From NCBI RefSeq assembly GCF_019285595.1, contig NZ_CP079094.1:1433001-1497000 (forward strand): a DNA stretch of 64,000 bases. Direction: 5' to 3'. Origin of the DNA: Rickettsiella endosymbiont of Dermanyssus gallinae. GTDB lineage: Bacteria; Pseudomonadota; Gammaproteobacteria; Diplorickettsiales; Diplorickettsiaceae. The position numbers and the translations under genes were made by a program. Under the pieces are notes generated by a model, which was not told where the DNA came from, did not search any database, and saw nothing but the letters and a program-made list of their open reading frames with translations. This document shows positions 7,659 through 16,295 of the stretch, one piece after another (positions within the stretch are counted from its first letter, which is position 1; the number at the start of each line of letters is the position of its first letter).

Positions 7659-8609
7659 TTATTGTTTATCCTGTAACGGATTTTCAACAATTTCTTTAAT
7701 CACATAACGAGGGCGTTGCCGCACTTCCTGATAAATACGGCCAATATATTCGCCCATAATGCCTAAACTCATCAAACAAATACCCATTAAAAAGAATAAG
7801 ATAGCAAAAAGCGTAAACACGCCTTCGGCTTCGGGGCCAACAAACAAACGGCGTAACAACATATACACGACAAACAAACCACTTAAGCCTGAAATCAAAA
7901 TACCTATCATGGTAAAAACTTGTAAGGGTAATAAAGAAAACCCGGTCATAAGATCAAAGTTAAGCCGTAATAAACGATATAAATTATATTTAGATTCACC
8001 CGCCTCACGTGCATCATGTGCTACAGCAATTTCGGTGGGACTGTTAGAAAGGCTATAAGCCTGCGCCGGAATAAACAGCGAGGTCTCTTTACTGGCTACC
8101 ATGCGATCAATCAGGGGCCGACTATAGGCCCTTAACATACAACCTTGATCGGTTAAGCGAATCTTTGTCATTTTATAACGCAACCAATTATTGAGCTTTG
8201 ATGCGTAGCGACGAAAAAAAGAATCTTGACGCTTTTGTCGAACACCGCCCACGTAATCATGCCCTTTTTCTATGGCTTGAACCAACGCAGGAATTTCTTC
8301 CGGTGGATTCTGCAAATCCGCATCCAAAGTAATAACTACTTCACCTCGCACGCGCTCAAAACCAGCCATTACGGCCATATGTTGGCCAAAATTACCATTA
8401 AAATGAATAATACGAATTTGCTCTGAACGTCGTTGCTGTAATTCATTTAATTTTTCATAAGAATTATCTTTACTGCCATCATTTATAAACAGAATCTCAT
8501 AAGACTTACCCTGCTTATCCAAACTTGTTATTAAACGTTGATAGAGTTGCTCTAAATTGTCTGATTCATTGTAAACAGGAATAACGATACTTAAATAGGG
8601 CGATGTCAT
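7659..8609 (-). CDS. arnC: ArnC, undecaprenyl-phosphate 4-formamido-arabinose transferase
   Basis: A 316-residue GT2 glycosyltransferase with two C-terminal membrane segments, as in ArnC. The N-terminal domain starts with LSIVIPVYNESDNL, has FINDGSKDNSY and the metal-binding ITLDADLQNPPEEIP near residue 100, and the TDQGCMLRAY segment. ArnC moves the formamido-sugar from UDP to undecaprenyl phosphate at the cytoplasmic face. The gene overlaps arnT by four bases (8606-8609), so the two are one operon. Related GtrB or DPM-type transferases share this fold, but the flanking arnT and arnD support ArnC. Confidence 0.88.
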   Translation of the reverse strand: MTSPYLSIVIPVYNESDNLEQLYQRLITSLDKQGKSYEILFINDGSKDNSYEKLNELQQRRSEQIRIIHFNGNFGQHMAVMAGFERVRGEVVITLDADLQNPPEEIPALVQAIEKGHDYVGGVRQKRQDSFFRRYASKLNNWLRYKMTKIRLTDQGCMLRAYSRPLIDRMVASKETSLFIPAQAYSLSNSPTEIAVAHDAREAGESKYNLYRLLRLNFDLMTGFSLLPLQVFTMIGILISGLSGLFVVYMLLRRLFVGPEAEGVFTLFAILFFLMGICLMSLGIMGEYIGRIYQEVRQRPRYVIKEIVENPLQDKQ

Positions 8610-10381
8610 TGTTTGTCCTCTTGAGCAAAACCGATTGAATTTTTCAGTATAGGATGATTAGTTAATAAAACATCCTGTGGTGTTGCGGCAACGAAATAAA
8701 TCGATTTTTTGTTGTTCTTAAAAGATTGATAGAGCACCTTATCAGCTAACATAAAAACTCGCTGATCACTGCCCCATAACGGCCAAAATTTATCTTCTTT
8801 CAGCATCCACGCACTGGTATTTTGATGTTGCATACCAAAACCCAACTCACCTTCTACATTAACCGTCATCACTTGCTGGTTTAGATAAAAAGGCAAATCT
8901 TGATAATAATTGCCAAAGGAAACTATTTTATCTTGAGAGTGTAATAAAGGTTTTAATATCTGCACTAAAGGTTTAATTGAACGTGTATCGACTCGAGGAA
9001 TACCGGTTGAAAAAATAATAAAACTAATAGCGCTTCCTAGCGTTAATAAAACAAACGCTGTTTTTACGCGATGTCTTATATAAGAAAATGCCGCCAATAA
9101 ACTAGCTAACAGAAAAACACTATAACCCGCAACTAAAAAAGGAATACCAGGCTTTGGCAAATCGACAGCAGGATGATGCCATAACCATAACGCACTGAAT
9201 ACACCCAAGGTAGCCCAAAGGCAAGGCAACAAAATAGTACCCCACTTAACACCGGCTTGCTGAGCATGCGTCACTAAATAACGCCCTGTTAACAACGCCA
9301 CTGCGGGGAAGATCGGTAAAATATAGGGAATTAATTTTGAATGAGAAAGAGAAAAGAAAATAAAAACGATGCTGATCCAAAGCAGTAAAAATACTTGCTT
9401 ACGCTTCTCTGCGATTTGCTGCCATGTTTTAGGCAAACTGGCCGCGATAGCTTGGAATAAAAAAACAACCCAGGGTAAAAAGCCTGCCAAAAAAATAGGC
9501 ACAAAAAACCAAACGGGTTGATATCGCTGTGCAATCAATGTTGAATAGCGTAGAAATTGCTGATCAATAAAATAAAATTGAAAAAACTCAGGATTTTTTA
9601 GCTGCACCAGAATATGCCAAGGCAAAACGATCGCTAAAAACAATAAGATTCCGCTAGGTAGGAACATCTGCTTGAGCAAACGCCATTGCTGCGTCAACAA
9701 AATCCAACTGCCTACGATCATCGCTGGAAATACGATACCAATTAATCCTTTGGTTAACACCGCTAAGGCAGCAAAACTATACGCTAAATAGAATATATAG
9801 CGACGTCTACCACCGGGCAACGTATTGACCGCCACTAAAAAAGCCAGCAAGCTACCGGATAGAAACACGGATAAACTCATATCCAGTGTTACCATACGCG
9901 CCAAAGTAAAATACAAAAAACTGCTAGCCAAAATCACCGCACTGATTAAACCCGTCTGACGATCAAAGAGCTGTCGTCCCGCTGCATAAAGCAATAAACA
10001 ACCTAACAAGGCAATCAAGGCATTAGGCACTCGCACGATCCACTCACTAATGGACTTTGTAGCTAAGATTTTATCTCGCTTAGCAAGCTGCTGCGAATGA
10101 CTTTGTTGATCCAGGTCAGGATGAAATAATTTAATAGAAGCGGCTTGTACCCAATAAAACAGCGGCGGTTTTTCGAAATATTTAACGCCGTTAAGATGCG
10201 GGGTAACAAAATCATGCAATACCAACATCTCCCTTGGAACTTCCGAATAGCGTGCTTCATCCGGTGTGCTCAACGGCCTAGATCCCAAAAACAATCCAAA
10301 TAACAAAACGATAAAGGCGGTTAGTGCTAATAAATCAAAGCACCAAGTTCCCCGCTTACATTGTTGTTGCAGCATTGACAT
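8606..10381 (-). CDS. arnT: ArnT-type lipid A aminoarabinose transferase
   Basis: A 591-residue integral membrane glycosyltransferase of the PMT/GT83 family. It carries the early periplasmic loop RPLSTPDEARYSEVPREM with the catalytic DE-like acidic pair, then YFEKPPLFYW, and about twelve hydrophobic segments ending in a soluble C-terminal domain. ArnT transfers 4-amino-4-deoxy-arabinose from undecaprenyl phosphate to lipid A phosphate on the periplasmic side, which lowers surface charge and gives resistance to cationic peptides. It is the first gene of an arnT-arnC-arnD run on the minus strand. Length fits the family. Confidence 0.87.
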   Translation of the reverse strand: MSMLQQQCKRGTWCFDLLALTAFIVLLFGLFLGSRPLSTPDEARYSEVPREMLVLHDFVTPHLNGVKYFEKPPLFYWVQAASIKLFHPDLDQQSHSQQLAKRDKILATKSISEWIVRVPNALIALLGCLLLYAAGRQLFDRQTGLISAVILASSFLYFTLARMVTLDMSLSVFLSGSLLAFLVAVNTLPGGRRRYIFYLAYSFAALAVLTKGLIGIVFPAMIVGSWILLTQQWRLLKQMFLPSGILLFLAIVLPWHILVQLKNPEFFQFYFIDQQFLRYSTLIAQRYQPVWFFVPIFLAGFLPWVVFLFQAIAASLPKTWQQIAEKRKQVFLLLWISIVFIFFSLSHSKLIPYILPIFPAVALLTGRYLVTHAQQAGVKWGTILLPCLWATLGVFSALWLWHHPAVDLPKPGIPFLVAGYSVFLLASLLAAFSYIRHRVKTAFVLLTLGSAISFIIFSTGIPRVDTRSIKPLVQILKPLLHSQDKIVSFGNYYQDLPFYLNQQVMTVNVEGELGFGMQHQNTSAWMLKEDKFWPLWGSDQRVFMLADKVLYQSFKNNKKSIYFVAATPQDVLLTNHPILKNSIGFAQEDKQ

Positions 10382-10441
10382 TGATATAGCCCTATTCTAA
10401 AGGGGGTGGAGAAAGTAAAGTTAAAAATACATGGACCCCAT

Positions 10442-10470
10442 CTCGCATCTTCAAATGCGATAGGTATAAT
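10442..10470 (+). promoter_or_regulatory. elbB promoter with perfect inverted repeat
   Basis: CTCGCA (10442-10447), a 17-bp spacer and TATAAT (10465-10470). TCGCAT (10443-10448) and ATGCGA (10455-10460) form a perfect 6-bp inverted repeat. Same design as the promoters before tRNA-Arg, ftsH and the PPTase gene. Confidence 0.7.
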
Positions 10471-10506
10471 AGGTCAAATTTATAACGTTTCTGAAAGGGA
10501 AAAGCA

Positions 10507-11172
10507 ATGCAAGATCAGACAATCGCCGTTATTTTATCCGGCTGCGGTGCTTTAGATGGCAGCGAAATCCACGAAGCCACCTTGACCCTATTGGCTTTAG
10601 ACCGCGCGGGCGTCCGCTACCAATGTTTGGCACCGAATATCCCTCAAACGCAGGTTAGCAACATGCTAACTAAAGAAAATTCAACCCAGGCCCAGCGTAA
10701 TGTATTAGAGGAATCTGCTCGTATAGCACGATGCAAAATTAAAGATATTGCTACCGTGAACCCAACTGATTATGCGGCAGTTATATTTCCCGGCGGCTTT
10801 GGCGCTGCACTCAATTTATGTAGCTTTGGTCTTAATAAAGAAGACTATTCCGTTCAAGCGGATGTATTAAAATTCTCTAAAGCGATGATCGATACTAAAA
10901 AACCGGCTGGTTTTATTTGTATTGCGCCTGTTATAGCAGCAAAGCTTTACCCACCTGGCATAAAATTAACGATTGGCGATGATAAAGAAACCGCCGCCAT
11001 TTTAACAAAAATGGGCGTTGAGCATGTGACATGTATCGCAACCGACTGTGTTGTGGACGAAAAGCATAAAGTGGTCAGCACGCCTGCTTATATGCTAGCA
11101 CATTCAATCAAACAAGCAGCCACCGGTATTGAATGTTTAGTTAAAGAACTTTTACACTTACTCGGACAATGA
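10507..11172 (+). CDS. elbB: ElbB, DJ-1/PfpI-like glyoxalase-type protein
   Basis: The 221-residue protein matches ElbB, with ILSGCGALDGSEIHE at the start, the nucleophile region FIPGGFGAA-like (FPGGFGAALNL) and GFICIAPV with the cysteine of the nucleophile elbow near residue 139. The E. coli protein belongs to the class I glutamine amidotransferase-like superfamily and shows glyoxalase activity; its biological role, first linked to isoprenoid synthesis, is not settled. The stop overlaps the trmB start by four bases. A promoter with a palindromic spacer precedes it. Confidence 0.9.
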   Translation: MQDQTIAVILSGCGALDGSEIHEATLTLLALDRAGVRYQCLAPNIPQTQVSNMLTKENSTQAQRNVLEESARIARCKIKDIATVNPTDYAAVIFPGGFGAALNLCSFGLNKEDYSVQADVLKFSKAMIDTKKPAGFICIAPVIAAKLYPPGIKLTIGDDKETAAILTKMGVEHVTCIATDCVVDEKHKVVSTPAYMLAHSIKQAATGIECLVKELLHLLGQ

Positions 11173-11876
11173 ATCAGATTAACTTAAATACAGATAGCCC
11201 CGCTCTCAAACCTATACGTAGCTTTGTACATCGGCAAAACACCTTAAGTAAGGAAAGGAAACGTGCCTTAAGCACACTCTTAAGCGATTATGGCCTGGCT
11301 ACAAAGAAAGAATTATTAAATCTAGAACAAATTTTTCAGCGCGTAGCACCCACTACCTTAGAAATTGGTTTCGGTATGGGGCACCATTTACTTGAACAGG
11401 CACAACGCTATCCCGAACAAAACTTTCTAGGCATAGAAGTCCATCGCCCAGGTATTGCGGCTGTGCTGCTAGGTATCGAAGCACTGCAACTACATAATCT
11501 AAAAATATGCCATACGGATGCGATGGAAATCCTAGACAACTGTATTGCAGATAAAAGTTTGCATGCCATCCAAATTTTCTTTCCCGATCCCTGGCCGAAA
11601 AGAAGACATCATAAACGTCGACTCATTCAACTACAATCGGCTCAATTACTGCAAAAAAAACTAAAATTAGGCGGTGAATTACAACTGGCGACGGATTGGC
11701 AGGACTATGCAGAACATATGCTCGTTGTTTTAGAAAATACATCTGGCCTAAAAAACCGTGCAGAAAAAAATCAATTCTCACCGCGATTATCGCAACGAGC
11801 GCTGACTAAATTTGAAAAACGCGGTCAACAATTAGGTCATCAAATCTGGGATTTAGTCTTTTATTCTATAGAATAA
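11169..11876 (+). CDS. trmB: tRNA (guanine-N7)-methyltransferase TrmB
   Basis: A 235-residue SAM-dependent enzyme that makes m7G46 in the variable loop of tRNAs. Visible motifs are RSFVHRQ near the N-terminus, LEIGFGMGHHL (SAM site) around residue 60, the acidic GIEVHRPG, and the family hallmark FPDPWPKRRHHKRR near residue 140. Start overlaps elbB by four bases (ATGA), which implies translational coupling in a two-gene operon. It is convergent with hemW, with a gap of only four bases. Confidence 0.95.
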   Translation: MNQINLNTDSPALKPIRSFVHRQNTLSKERKRALSTLLSDYGLATKKELLNLEQIFQRVAPTTLEIGFGMGHHLLEQAQRYPEQNFLGIEVHRPGIAAVLLGIEALQLHNLKICHTDAMEILDNCIADKSLHAIQIFFPDPWPKRRHHKRRLIQLQSAQLLQKKLKLGGELQLATDWQDYAEHMLVVLENTSGLKNRAEKNQFSPRLSQRALTKFEKRGQQLGHQIWDLVFYSIE

Positions 11877-11880
11877 AATT

Positions 11881-13026
11881 TTAACGCGGCAAAAACAAAG
11901 TAACCAGGTCGTTGTAAAAACGTTTTCCTCTATCGCTAAGATGAATGTCTGTTTTAGTCACTGCCAGCAGTTCCAATTTTTCCGCCTCAAGCAATGGCGC
12001 TGCCAGCGTAGAAAAAGCAAGCCCCGTGCGCTGCTCAAATAACGCGATAGAAATAGGATAATGAAGCCGTAAGGCATTTAACATAAATTCAAATGCTAAC
12101 TCTTCCTGCGCAATAAATTTCCCCTCCGCTAAAAAACTAGTCTTTCTTCCCAAGTAATCTTTAGGGTTTTTATGTTTCCAGGCACGCATAATCGTTTGAT
12201 TTTCAGCATCGCTTAGCTTGCTGTGTGCACCCGCACCAATGCCTAAGTAATCACCAAACTCCCAATAATTCCGATTGTGTTTGCATATATAAGGTTCTCG
12301 GCTATAAGCAGAAATCTCATATTGTTGATACGCGTTTTTTGTTAGGTGACGTTTAGCTTGTTCTTGTAGCTCCCAAATCGCATCATCAACAGGTAATATG
12401 GGTGGTCTTACCGCAAATTCAGTATTCGGCTCTATGGTCAACTGATACCATGAAAGATGACTAGGATCGAGTTCAAACGCTCTATTTAGATCATCTAAAC
12501 CTTCTTTTAAACTTTGACCAGGCAATCCATGCATTAAATCTATATTAATATTGCTAAAGCCTGCCGCTTTAGCAGCAATAACCGCGTTACCCGCTTCGCT
12601 TCCATTATGAATACGTCCCAAAGCTTTCAATTGCTGATCTTGGAAGCTTTGTATACCAATAGAAAGTCGATTAATACCTGCTGCACGATAACCTGCAAAA
12701 CGCTGGTATTCCACCGTGCCTGGATTAGCTTCTAAGGTAATTTCAATATCCGTATAAAAGGCTAAACGCTTTCTTACTTCATCTAACAAATACTTAATAG
12801 CGTCGGGTGAAAACAAACTGGGCGTTCCCCCGCCCATAAAAATACTGATGAGCGGACGAGCTAGCACTTTAGGCAATTGTTGGTCTAAATCTTCAATTAA
12901 AGCGTCAATATAAGCTTTTTCTGGCAATTCAGCGCGCAAGGCATGGGAATTAAAATCACAATAAGGACATTTACGCACACACCACGGAAAGTGGATATAA
13001 AGCGATAGTGGGGGCGTCTTCAACAT
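11881..13026 (-). CDS. hemW: HemW, radical SAM heme chaperone
   Basis: A 381-residue radical SAM protein. The iron-sulfur ligands CVRKCPYCDFNSH are near residue 16, in the CxxxCxxC spacing, followed by IFMGGGTPSLF (SAM binding) and NRLSIGIQSFQ. HemW-type proteins lack the extra cysteine and N-terminal part of true HemN coproporphyrinogen dehydrogenase and act as heme-binding chaperones for membrane hemoproteins. In most gammaproteobacteria the gene follows rdgB/yggS-yggT; here it stands alone, convergent to trmB. Confidence 0.92.
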   Translation of the reverse strand: MLKTPPLSLYIHFPWCVRKCPYCDFNSHALRAELPEKAYIDALIEDLDQQLPKVLARPLISIFMGGGTPSLFSPDAIKYLLDEVRKRLAFYTDIEITLEANPGTVEYQRFAGYRAAGINRLSIGIQSFQDQQLKALGRIHNGSEAGNAVIAAKAAGFSNINIDLMHGLPGQSLKEGLDDLNRAFELDPSHLSWYQLTIEPNTEFAVRPPILPVDDAIWELQEQAKRHLTKNAYQQYEISAYSREPYICKHNRNYWEFGDYLGIGAGAHSKLSDAENQTIMRAWKHKNPKDYLGRKTSFLAEGKFIAQEELAFEFMLNALRLHYPISIALFEQRTGLAFSTLAAPLLEAEKLELLAVTKTDIHLSDRGKRFYNDLVTLFLPR

Positions 13027-13073
13027 AAAGAAAATCAGCTCGATTTTTTGGTATTTTTACGCGTCATTTTAAC

Positions 13074-13832
13074 TTAAATAGGAGAATAGTATAGTTTCGT
13101 ATCATATAAAAACGTGACCATTCCCCCTTTTTGATAGCGCTCAAAAATCGTTTTTAACTCTGCTAGCATCGCTGCATAGCCTAAATCACCTGCTCTTAAG
13201 CTATAAGAAGTCGATAACAGCCTACCTTTAAAACCTTGCCAATCAAATTGTTGGGTATTTTCAAAAGAAGCGGTTCTCATTGCTTGAGGCTGAAAAAATC
13301 TATCCATAGCGACTTTATCCATCTTTTTAGCATTCGAGGTGCTGTAGTCTTTACCATATTGGCGTATCAAATCCTCATAATCGCTGACGAGGGCAGATTT
13401 TTCAGTGCTTCTTACATTCCAAACCAAAAGTACCCACGCATTAGATTTAGCAATACGCTGAAATTCCTGTTTAGTTTTTTCAGGATCAAACCAATGAAAA
13501 GCCGTACCCACCGTTATAAAATCGATGCTTTTATTCGATAGACTAGTCGCCTCAGCACTGCCGACAATACTGTGAAAATGCGGATAGCGCTGTAAATAGG
13601 CTTCGCCCGCCTCTCGCATGGCTTGATTAGGCTCCACGCCATAAACACTATTACCATTATCTAGAAATAATTGCGCTAATAATCCTGTCCCTGAACCTAT
13701 ATCCGCGATCACCTTATCTCTGCTCAGTCCGCACTCATCAACCAATATATCTAACACTGCTTTAGGATAGGAAGGCCTATATTTCACGTAATCTTGCACG
13801 GTTTCTGTAAAACGTTCAGTGGGTTTAGTCAT
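13074..13832 (-). CDS. class I SAM-dependent methyltransferase
   Basis: A 252-residue enzyme with the Rossmann-type SAM motif VIADIGSGTGLLAQLF near residue 39, the acidic strand VYGVEPN, and the motif FITVGTAFHWFDPEK typical of the methyltransferase 11/12 group. Substrate is unknown; relatives are annotated as generic small-molecule methyltransferases and resemble yeast trans-aconitate or UbiE-type enzymes only in fold. The N-terminal piece RFTETVQDYVKYRPSYP is common in this subgroup. It is transcribed toward hemW and separated from it by 47 bases. Confidence 0.8.
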   Translation of the reverse strand: MTKPTERFTETVQDYVKYRPSYPKAVLDILVDECGLSRDKVIADIGSGTGLLAQLFLDNGNSVYGVEPNQAMREAGEAYLQRYPHFHSIVGSAEATSLSNKSIDFITVGTAFHWFDPEKTKQEFQRIAKSNAWVLLVWNVRSTEKSALVSDYEDLIRQYGKDYSTSNAKKMDKVAMDRFFQPQAMRTASFENTQQFDWQGFKGRLLSTSYSLRAGDLGYAAMLAELKTIFERYQKGGMVTFLYDTKLYYSPI

Positions 13833-13922
13833 TATTTAAATACCTTAACCTTTATAAATATAATTGAATTATAGCTATTTAATGACTATCTTTACCAAGT
13901 TAATGATTTAAAAGGTTATTTT

Positions 13923-14480
13923 ATGTCCATGAATATAAGTAAGGATAACTTAAAAAAAGCACTCGATCCTTTAGTAAAGGCACCCGAGCATAGCGAAGAA
14001 GTTTTACATAGTTTTTATACGCTTTTCCCTAAATATGATATTACGAATGAAAAGCGCATTGCTGCTTTCCTTGCGCAAGCTTCTCATGAAACGGGTGGGT
14101 TTAAATGGTTCACGGAGCAAGGCAATAAAAGTTATTTTGATAAATATGAACCTCATACGCCATTAGGCAAACAGCTAGGTAATACTGAATCAGGTGATGG
14201 TTACAAATACCGAGGCAGAGGCGTATTCCAATTAACGGGCCGCGCAAACTATAAACATTACAGTGAATTGCTTGGCATAGATCTCGTTAATGATCCAGAT
14301 AAAGCGTCCAAACCAGCCATTGCCTGTCAAATTGCGTGTGAATTCTGGAAGCAGAATAATCTAAATGCTTTAGCCGATAAAGACGATATGCATGCTATTA
14401 CTAAGCATATTGAAGGCGGTGCTCAAGATGCCGATAAACGCACACAATCCTATCAATCTGTCTTAAAAACACTGGTATAG
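13923..14480 (+). CDS. glycoside hydrolase family 19 (chitinase/endolysin-like)
   Basis: A compact 185-residue GH19 catalytic domain with no signal peptide or binding domain. It has AAFLAQASHETGGF with a catalytic Glu near residue 59, and YRGRGVFQLTGRANY near residue 98, the GH19 substrate-cleft signature. Bacterial and phage proteins of this size cleave either chitin or the glycan strands of peptidoglycan. Given a possible arthropod or amoeba host, both are reasonable. Lack of a signal peptide suggests release through a holin, lysis, or a specialised secretion system. The gene stands alone and may have come from a phage. Confidence 0.82.
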   Translation: MSMNISKDNLKKALDPLVKAPEHSEEVLHSFYTLFPKYDITNEKRIAAFLAQASHETGGFKWFTEQGNKSYFDKYEPHTPLGKQLGNTESGDGYKYRGRGVFQLTGRANYKHYSELLGIDLVNDPDKASKPAIACQIACEFWKQNNLNALADKDDMHAITKHIEGGAQDADKRTQSYQSVLKTLV

Positions 14481-14580
14481 AATGTATTTATTATTTACTC
14501 ATAAAAAATAAATATTAATATCAAACAAAAAATTACCAACACAATTTCCTTATATTGACAATTTATCCTTCATAATACAC

Positions 14581-14602
14581 TCTTATGCCCCAAGGCATAA
14601 GA
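14581..14602. promoter_or_regulatory. 9-bp perfect inverted repeat between the GH19 gene and the next gene
   Basis: TCTTATGCC, loop CCAA, GGCATAAGA. There is no T-run directly after the arm, so it is not a classical terminator; it could be an operator or a weak terminator. It lies 30 bases before the ATG at 14632. Confidence 0.45.
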
Positions 14603-14631
14603 CTTGCCGTCGTTTTATAATAAAATTAAAT

Positions 14632-15315
14632 ATGATAATAACAAAAAAACTTTTTTATTTATTAAAAATAATTCAATCAAGTGATCACCCAAAACAAGCG
14701 TTATTAAGTGAAGAACATAAAAAATTGGTAGCATTACTTGATTCTGGCTTAATCCCCTATTCTTTTCCAAAATCTATTAAAGAATTAAACCCAAATCAAG
14801 TTCATAAAACCTTTAACCTCTACACAGATCCAACATTATTTAAAACCGTTATTACTAAAATAGCCGATCAAAAAATAATTGCAGCCCTTTTAAATATACC
14901 CTCAGAAATAAGCTTTTCTCTTGAGGAAAAAAATGTCCTTAATGAGCAACTTAGCGTACTTAAACTATTAGCTAATTTAAAACAAGATTTAAAAGAAGTT
15001 GCTGAATTTGGCGAACAATATGAAAACCTGCCAAAAAGTTTTTTTGAAAAATATTTTCGAGAGTTACATTATTTAAAATTTACTTTCACTCGACCCATCA
15101 CGATTGACGATATAGCGTGGCTGCTTCATACCAATATATTTGATTTAATCGCAACGGAACCAGAAATCTTTATTGTAAAACTAACTGATTTTTATCAAAA
15201 AATGATCCAGCGCATCAATCAACCGGTTAGCAAAAAAGACTTTAACCAACATTGCCAACTATTACTTGATAAAAAGACGCGAGCAGGCGGGCTATTTAAT
15301 TATGGGGCATTTTAA
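14632..15315 (+). CDS. hypothetical protein, unrecognised
   Basis: I do not recognise this 227-residue protein. It is rich in Lys, Leu, Ile, Asn and Phe, is coded by sequence visibly more AT-rich than its neighbours, and appears largely helical with no signal peptide and no clear transmembrane segment; the N-terminus MIITKKLFYLLKII is mildly hydrophobic. There is no cysteine-rich or nucleotide-binding motif. The ATG has no good ribosome binding site. Isolation, base composition and lack of recognisable homology fit an accessory gene or a host-directed effector in a Legionellales-type genome, but this is inference. Confidence 0.55.
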   Translation: MIITKKLFYLLKIIQSSDHPKQALLSEEHKKLVALLDSGLIPYSFPKSIKELNPNQVHKTFNLYTDPTLFKTVITKIADQKIIAALLNIPSEISFSLEEKNVLNEQLSVLKLLANLKQDLKEVAEFGEQYENLPKSFFEKYFRELHYLKFTFTRPITIDDIAWLLHTNIFDLIATEPEIFIVKLTDFYQKMIQRINQPVSKKDFNQHCQLLLDKKTRAGGLFNYGAF

Positions 15316-15569
15316 TCTATTTTAAGCGCTGCTAAAAAACCGCTAAGCATTAATTTAAGCAGACTTTGTATCACACCTTCAAATTCAATTTTTCGCAAAG
15401 TCCCTAGGCTCCCTAAATCAAGCGATACACTACGGCGACTCGCTATTAAAAATCATTACTACCGCGCTGTTAATAAGCGCTAAATTATTATGGGTACAAA
15501 CTATTATTTAGTTCAAATTTTAGGATTGATGACTTTTAGGTAGGTAAGTTATTGAAAAATAAAGGATGC
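15316..15569. other. non-coding stretch before the tRNA pair
   Basis: No convincing frame on either strand. It contains short GC-rich islands (AAGCGCTGCT, CGCGCTGTTAATAAGCGC) but no tRNA or terminator that I can support. Confidence 0.5.
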
Positions 15570-15646
15570 TGGTGCGCCCGGAGAGATTCGAACTCCCGAC
15601 CACTAGATTCGTAGTCTAGTACTCTATCCAGCTGAGCTACGGGCGC
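15570..15646 (-). tRNA. tRNA-Arg(ACG)
   Basis: Read on the minus strand: acceptor GCGCCCG with CGGGCGC, encoded CCA at 15570-15572, anticodon stem CTAGA/TCTAG around CTACGAA, anticodon ACG. In bacteria A34 is edited to inosine by TadA, so it reads CGU, CGC and CGA. Confidence 0.95.
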
Positions 15647-15654
15647 TTTTTACC

Positions 15655-15746
15655 TGGCGGAGAGAGAGGGATTCGAACCCTCGATGGGGTTTAAAGCCCA
15701 TACTCCCTTAGCAGGGGAGCGCCTTCAGCCTCTCGGCCATCTCTCC
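15655..15746 (-). tRNA. tRNA-Ser(GCT)
   Basis: A 92-base class II tRNA with the long variable arm (TATGGGCTTTAAAGCCCCAT). The anticodon stem CTCCC/GGGAG holds CTGCTAA, anticodon GCT, reading AGC and AGU. CCA is encoded at 15655-15657. Eight bases separate it from tRNA-Arg(ACG), so they are one transcript, likely from a promoter upstream of 15746. Confidence 0.95.
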
Positions 15747-15808
15747 TAGATTGAGGGTGGCGAGTATAGCACTACCAACTATTTTATAAAATAGTTCTGT
15801 CCATTTTT

Positions 15809-16030
15809 TTAGAGTTTATCTTCTTCGCCTAGATCTTCTTCAACAACGTTTCCATCAGATTTTTGTTTTTCTTCTTGAATACGGTGATAGATTTCTTCGC
15901 GATGAACAGAAACTTCTTTAGGTGCGTTAATTCCTAATCTTACTTGATGGCCTTTAATGCCCAGTACAGTCACTGTCACATCATCACCAATGATAAGTGT
16001 TTCTCCGATACGCCGTGTCAAAATAAGCAT
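15809..16030 (-). CDS. csrA: carbon storage regulator CsrA
   Basis: A 73-residue RNA-binding dimer that represses or activates translation by binding GGA motifs in leaders. It opens with [18 protein letters not shown] and has [18 protein letters not shown] with the RNA-contacting arginine near residue 44. The C-terminal tail is longer and more acidic than in E. coli (61 residues), ending GEEDKL. In Legionellales CsrA governs the switch between replicative and transmissive phases. An AGGAG lies about ten bases upstream of the ATG. The alaS-lysC-csrA order upstream of the tRNA-Ser/tRNA-Arg pair matches many gammaproteobacteria (alaS, csrA, serV, argV). Confidence 0.96.
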   Translation of the reverse strand: MLILTRRIGETLIIGDDVTVTVLGIKGHQVRLGINAPKEVSVHREEIYHRIQEEKQKSDGNVVEEDLGEEDKL

Positions 16031-16247
16031 CTTTATGATTCTCCTTTAGTTGACTCATTTAATTGACCTATATGTACTACCTAATCCGTTTTTTAGTTAA
16101 CAAAAAGGGCATCGTACCTACATATAGATATTCGCTTAGCCAGTCTACTAACCAAACCTTAAGGAAAACTTAATAAACTACAAAAATTATCGATATTTTT
16201 TAAAAAAGTAAGCCTGCCTCCTAACTAAATTGCTTGAAAATACCGTC

Positions 16248-16278
16248 ATTTGTTTGATTTTTTGAAAATCAAACAAAT
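16248..16278. terminator. 14-bp perfect inverted repeat after lysC
   Basis: ATTTGTTTGATTTT, loop TTG, AAAATCAAACAAAT. It lies 18 bases past the lysC stop on the minus strand. It is AT-only except for a few pairs, but the arms are perfect, so it likely ends the alaS-lysC transcript before csrA. Confidence 0.55.
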
Positions 16279-16295
16279 CCACCCCGATAAAAACA

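Noticed and set aside
16248-16278. Possible CRISPR or regulatory repeat
   Set aside because: Single inverted repeat, no spacing array; terminator is the simpler reading. No CRISPR array is seen anywhere in the window.
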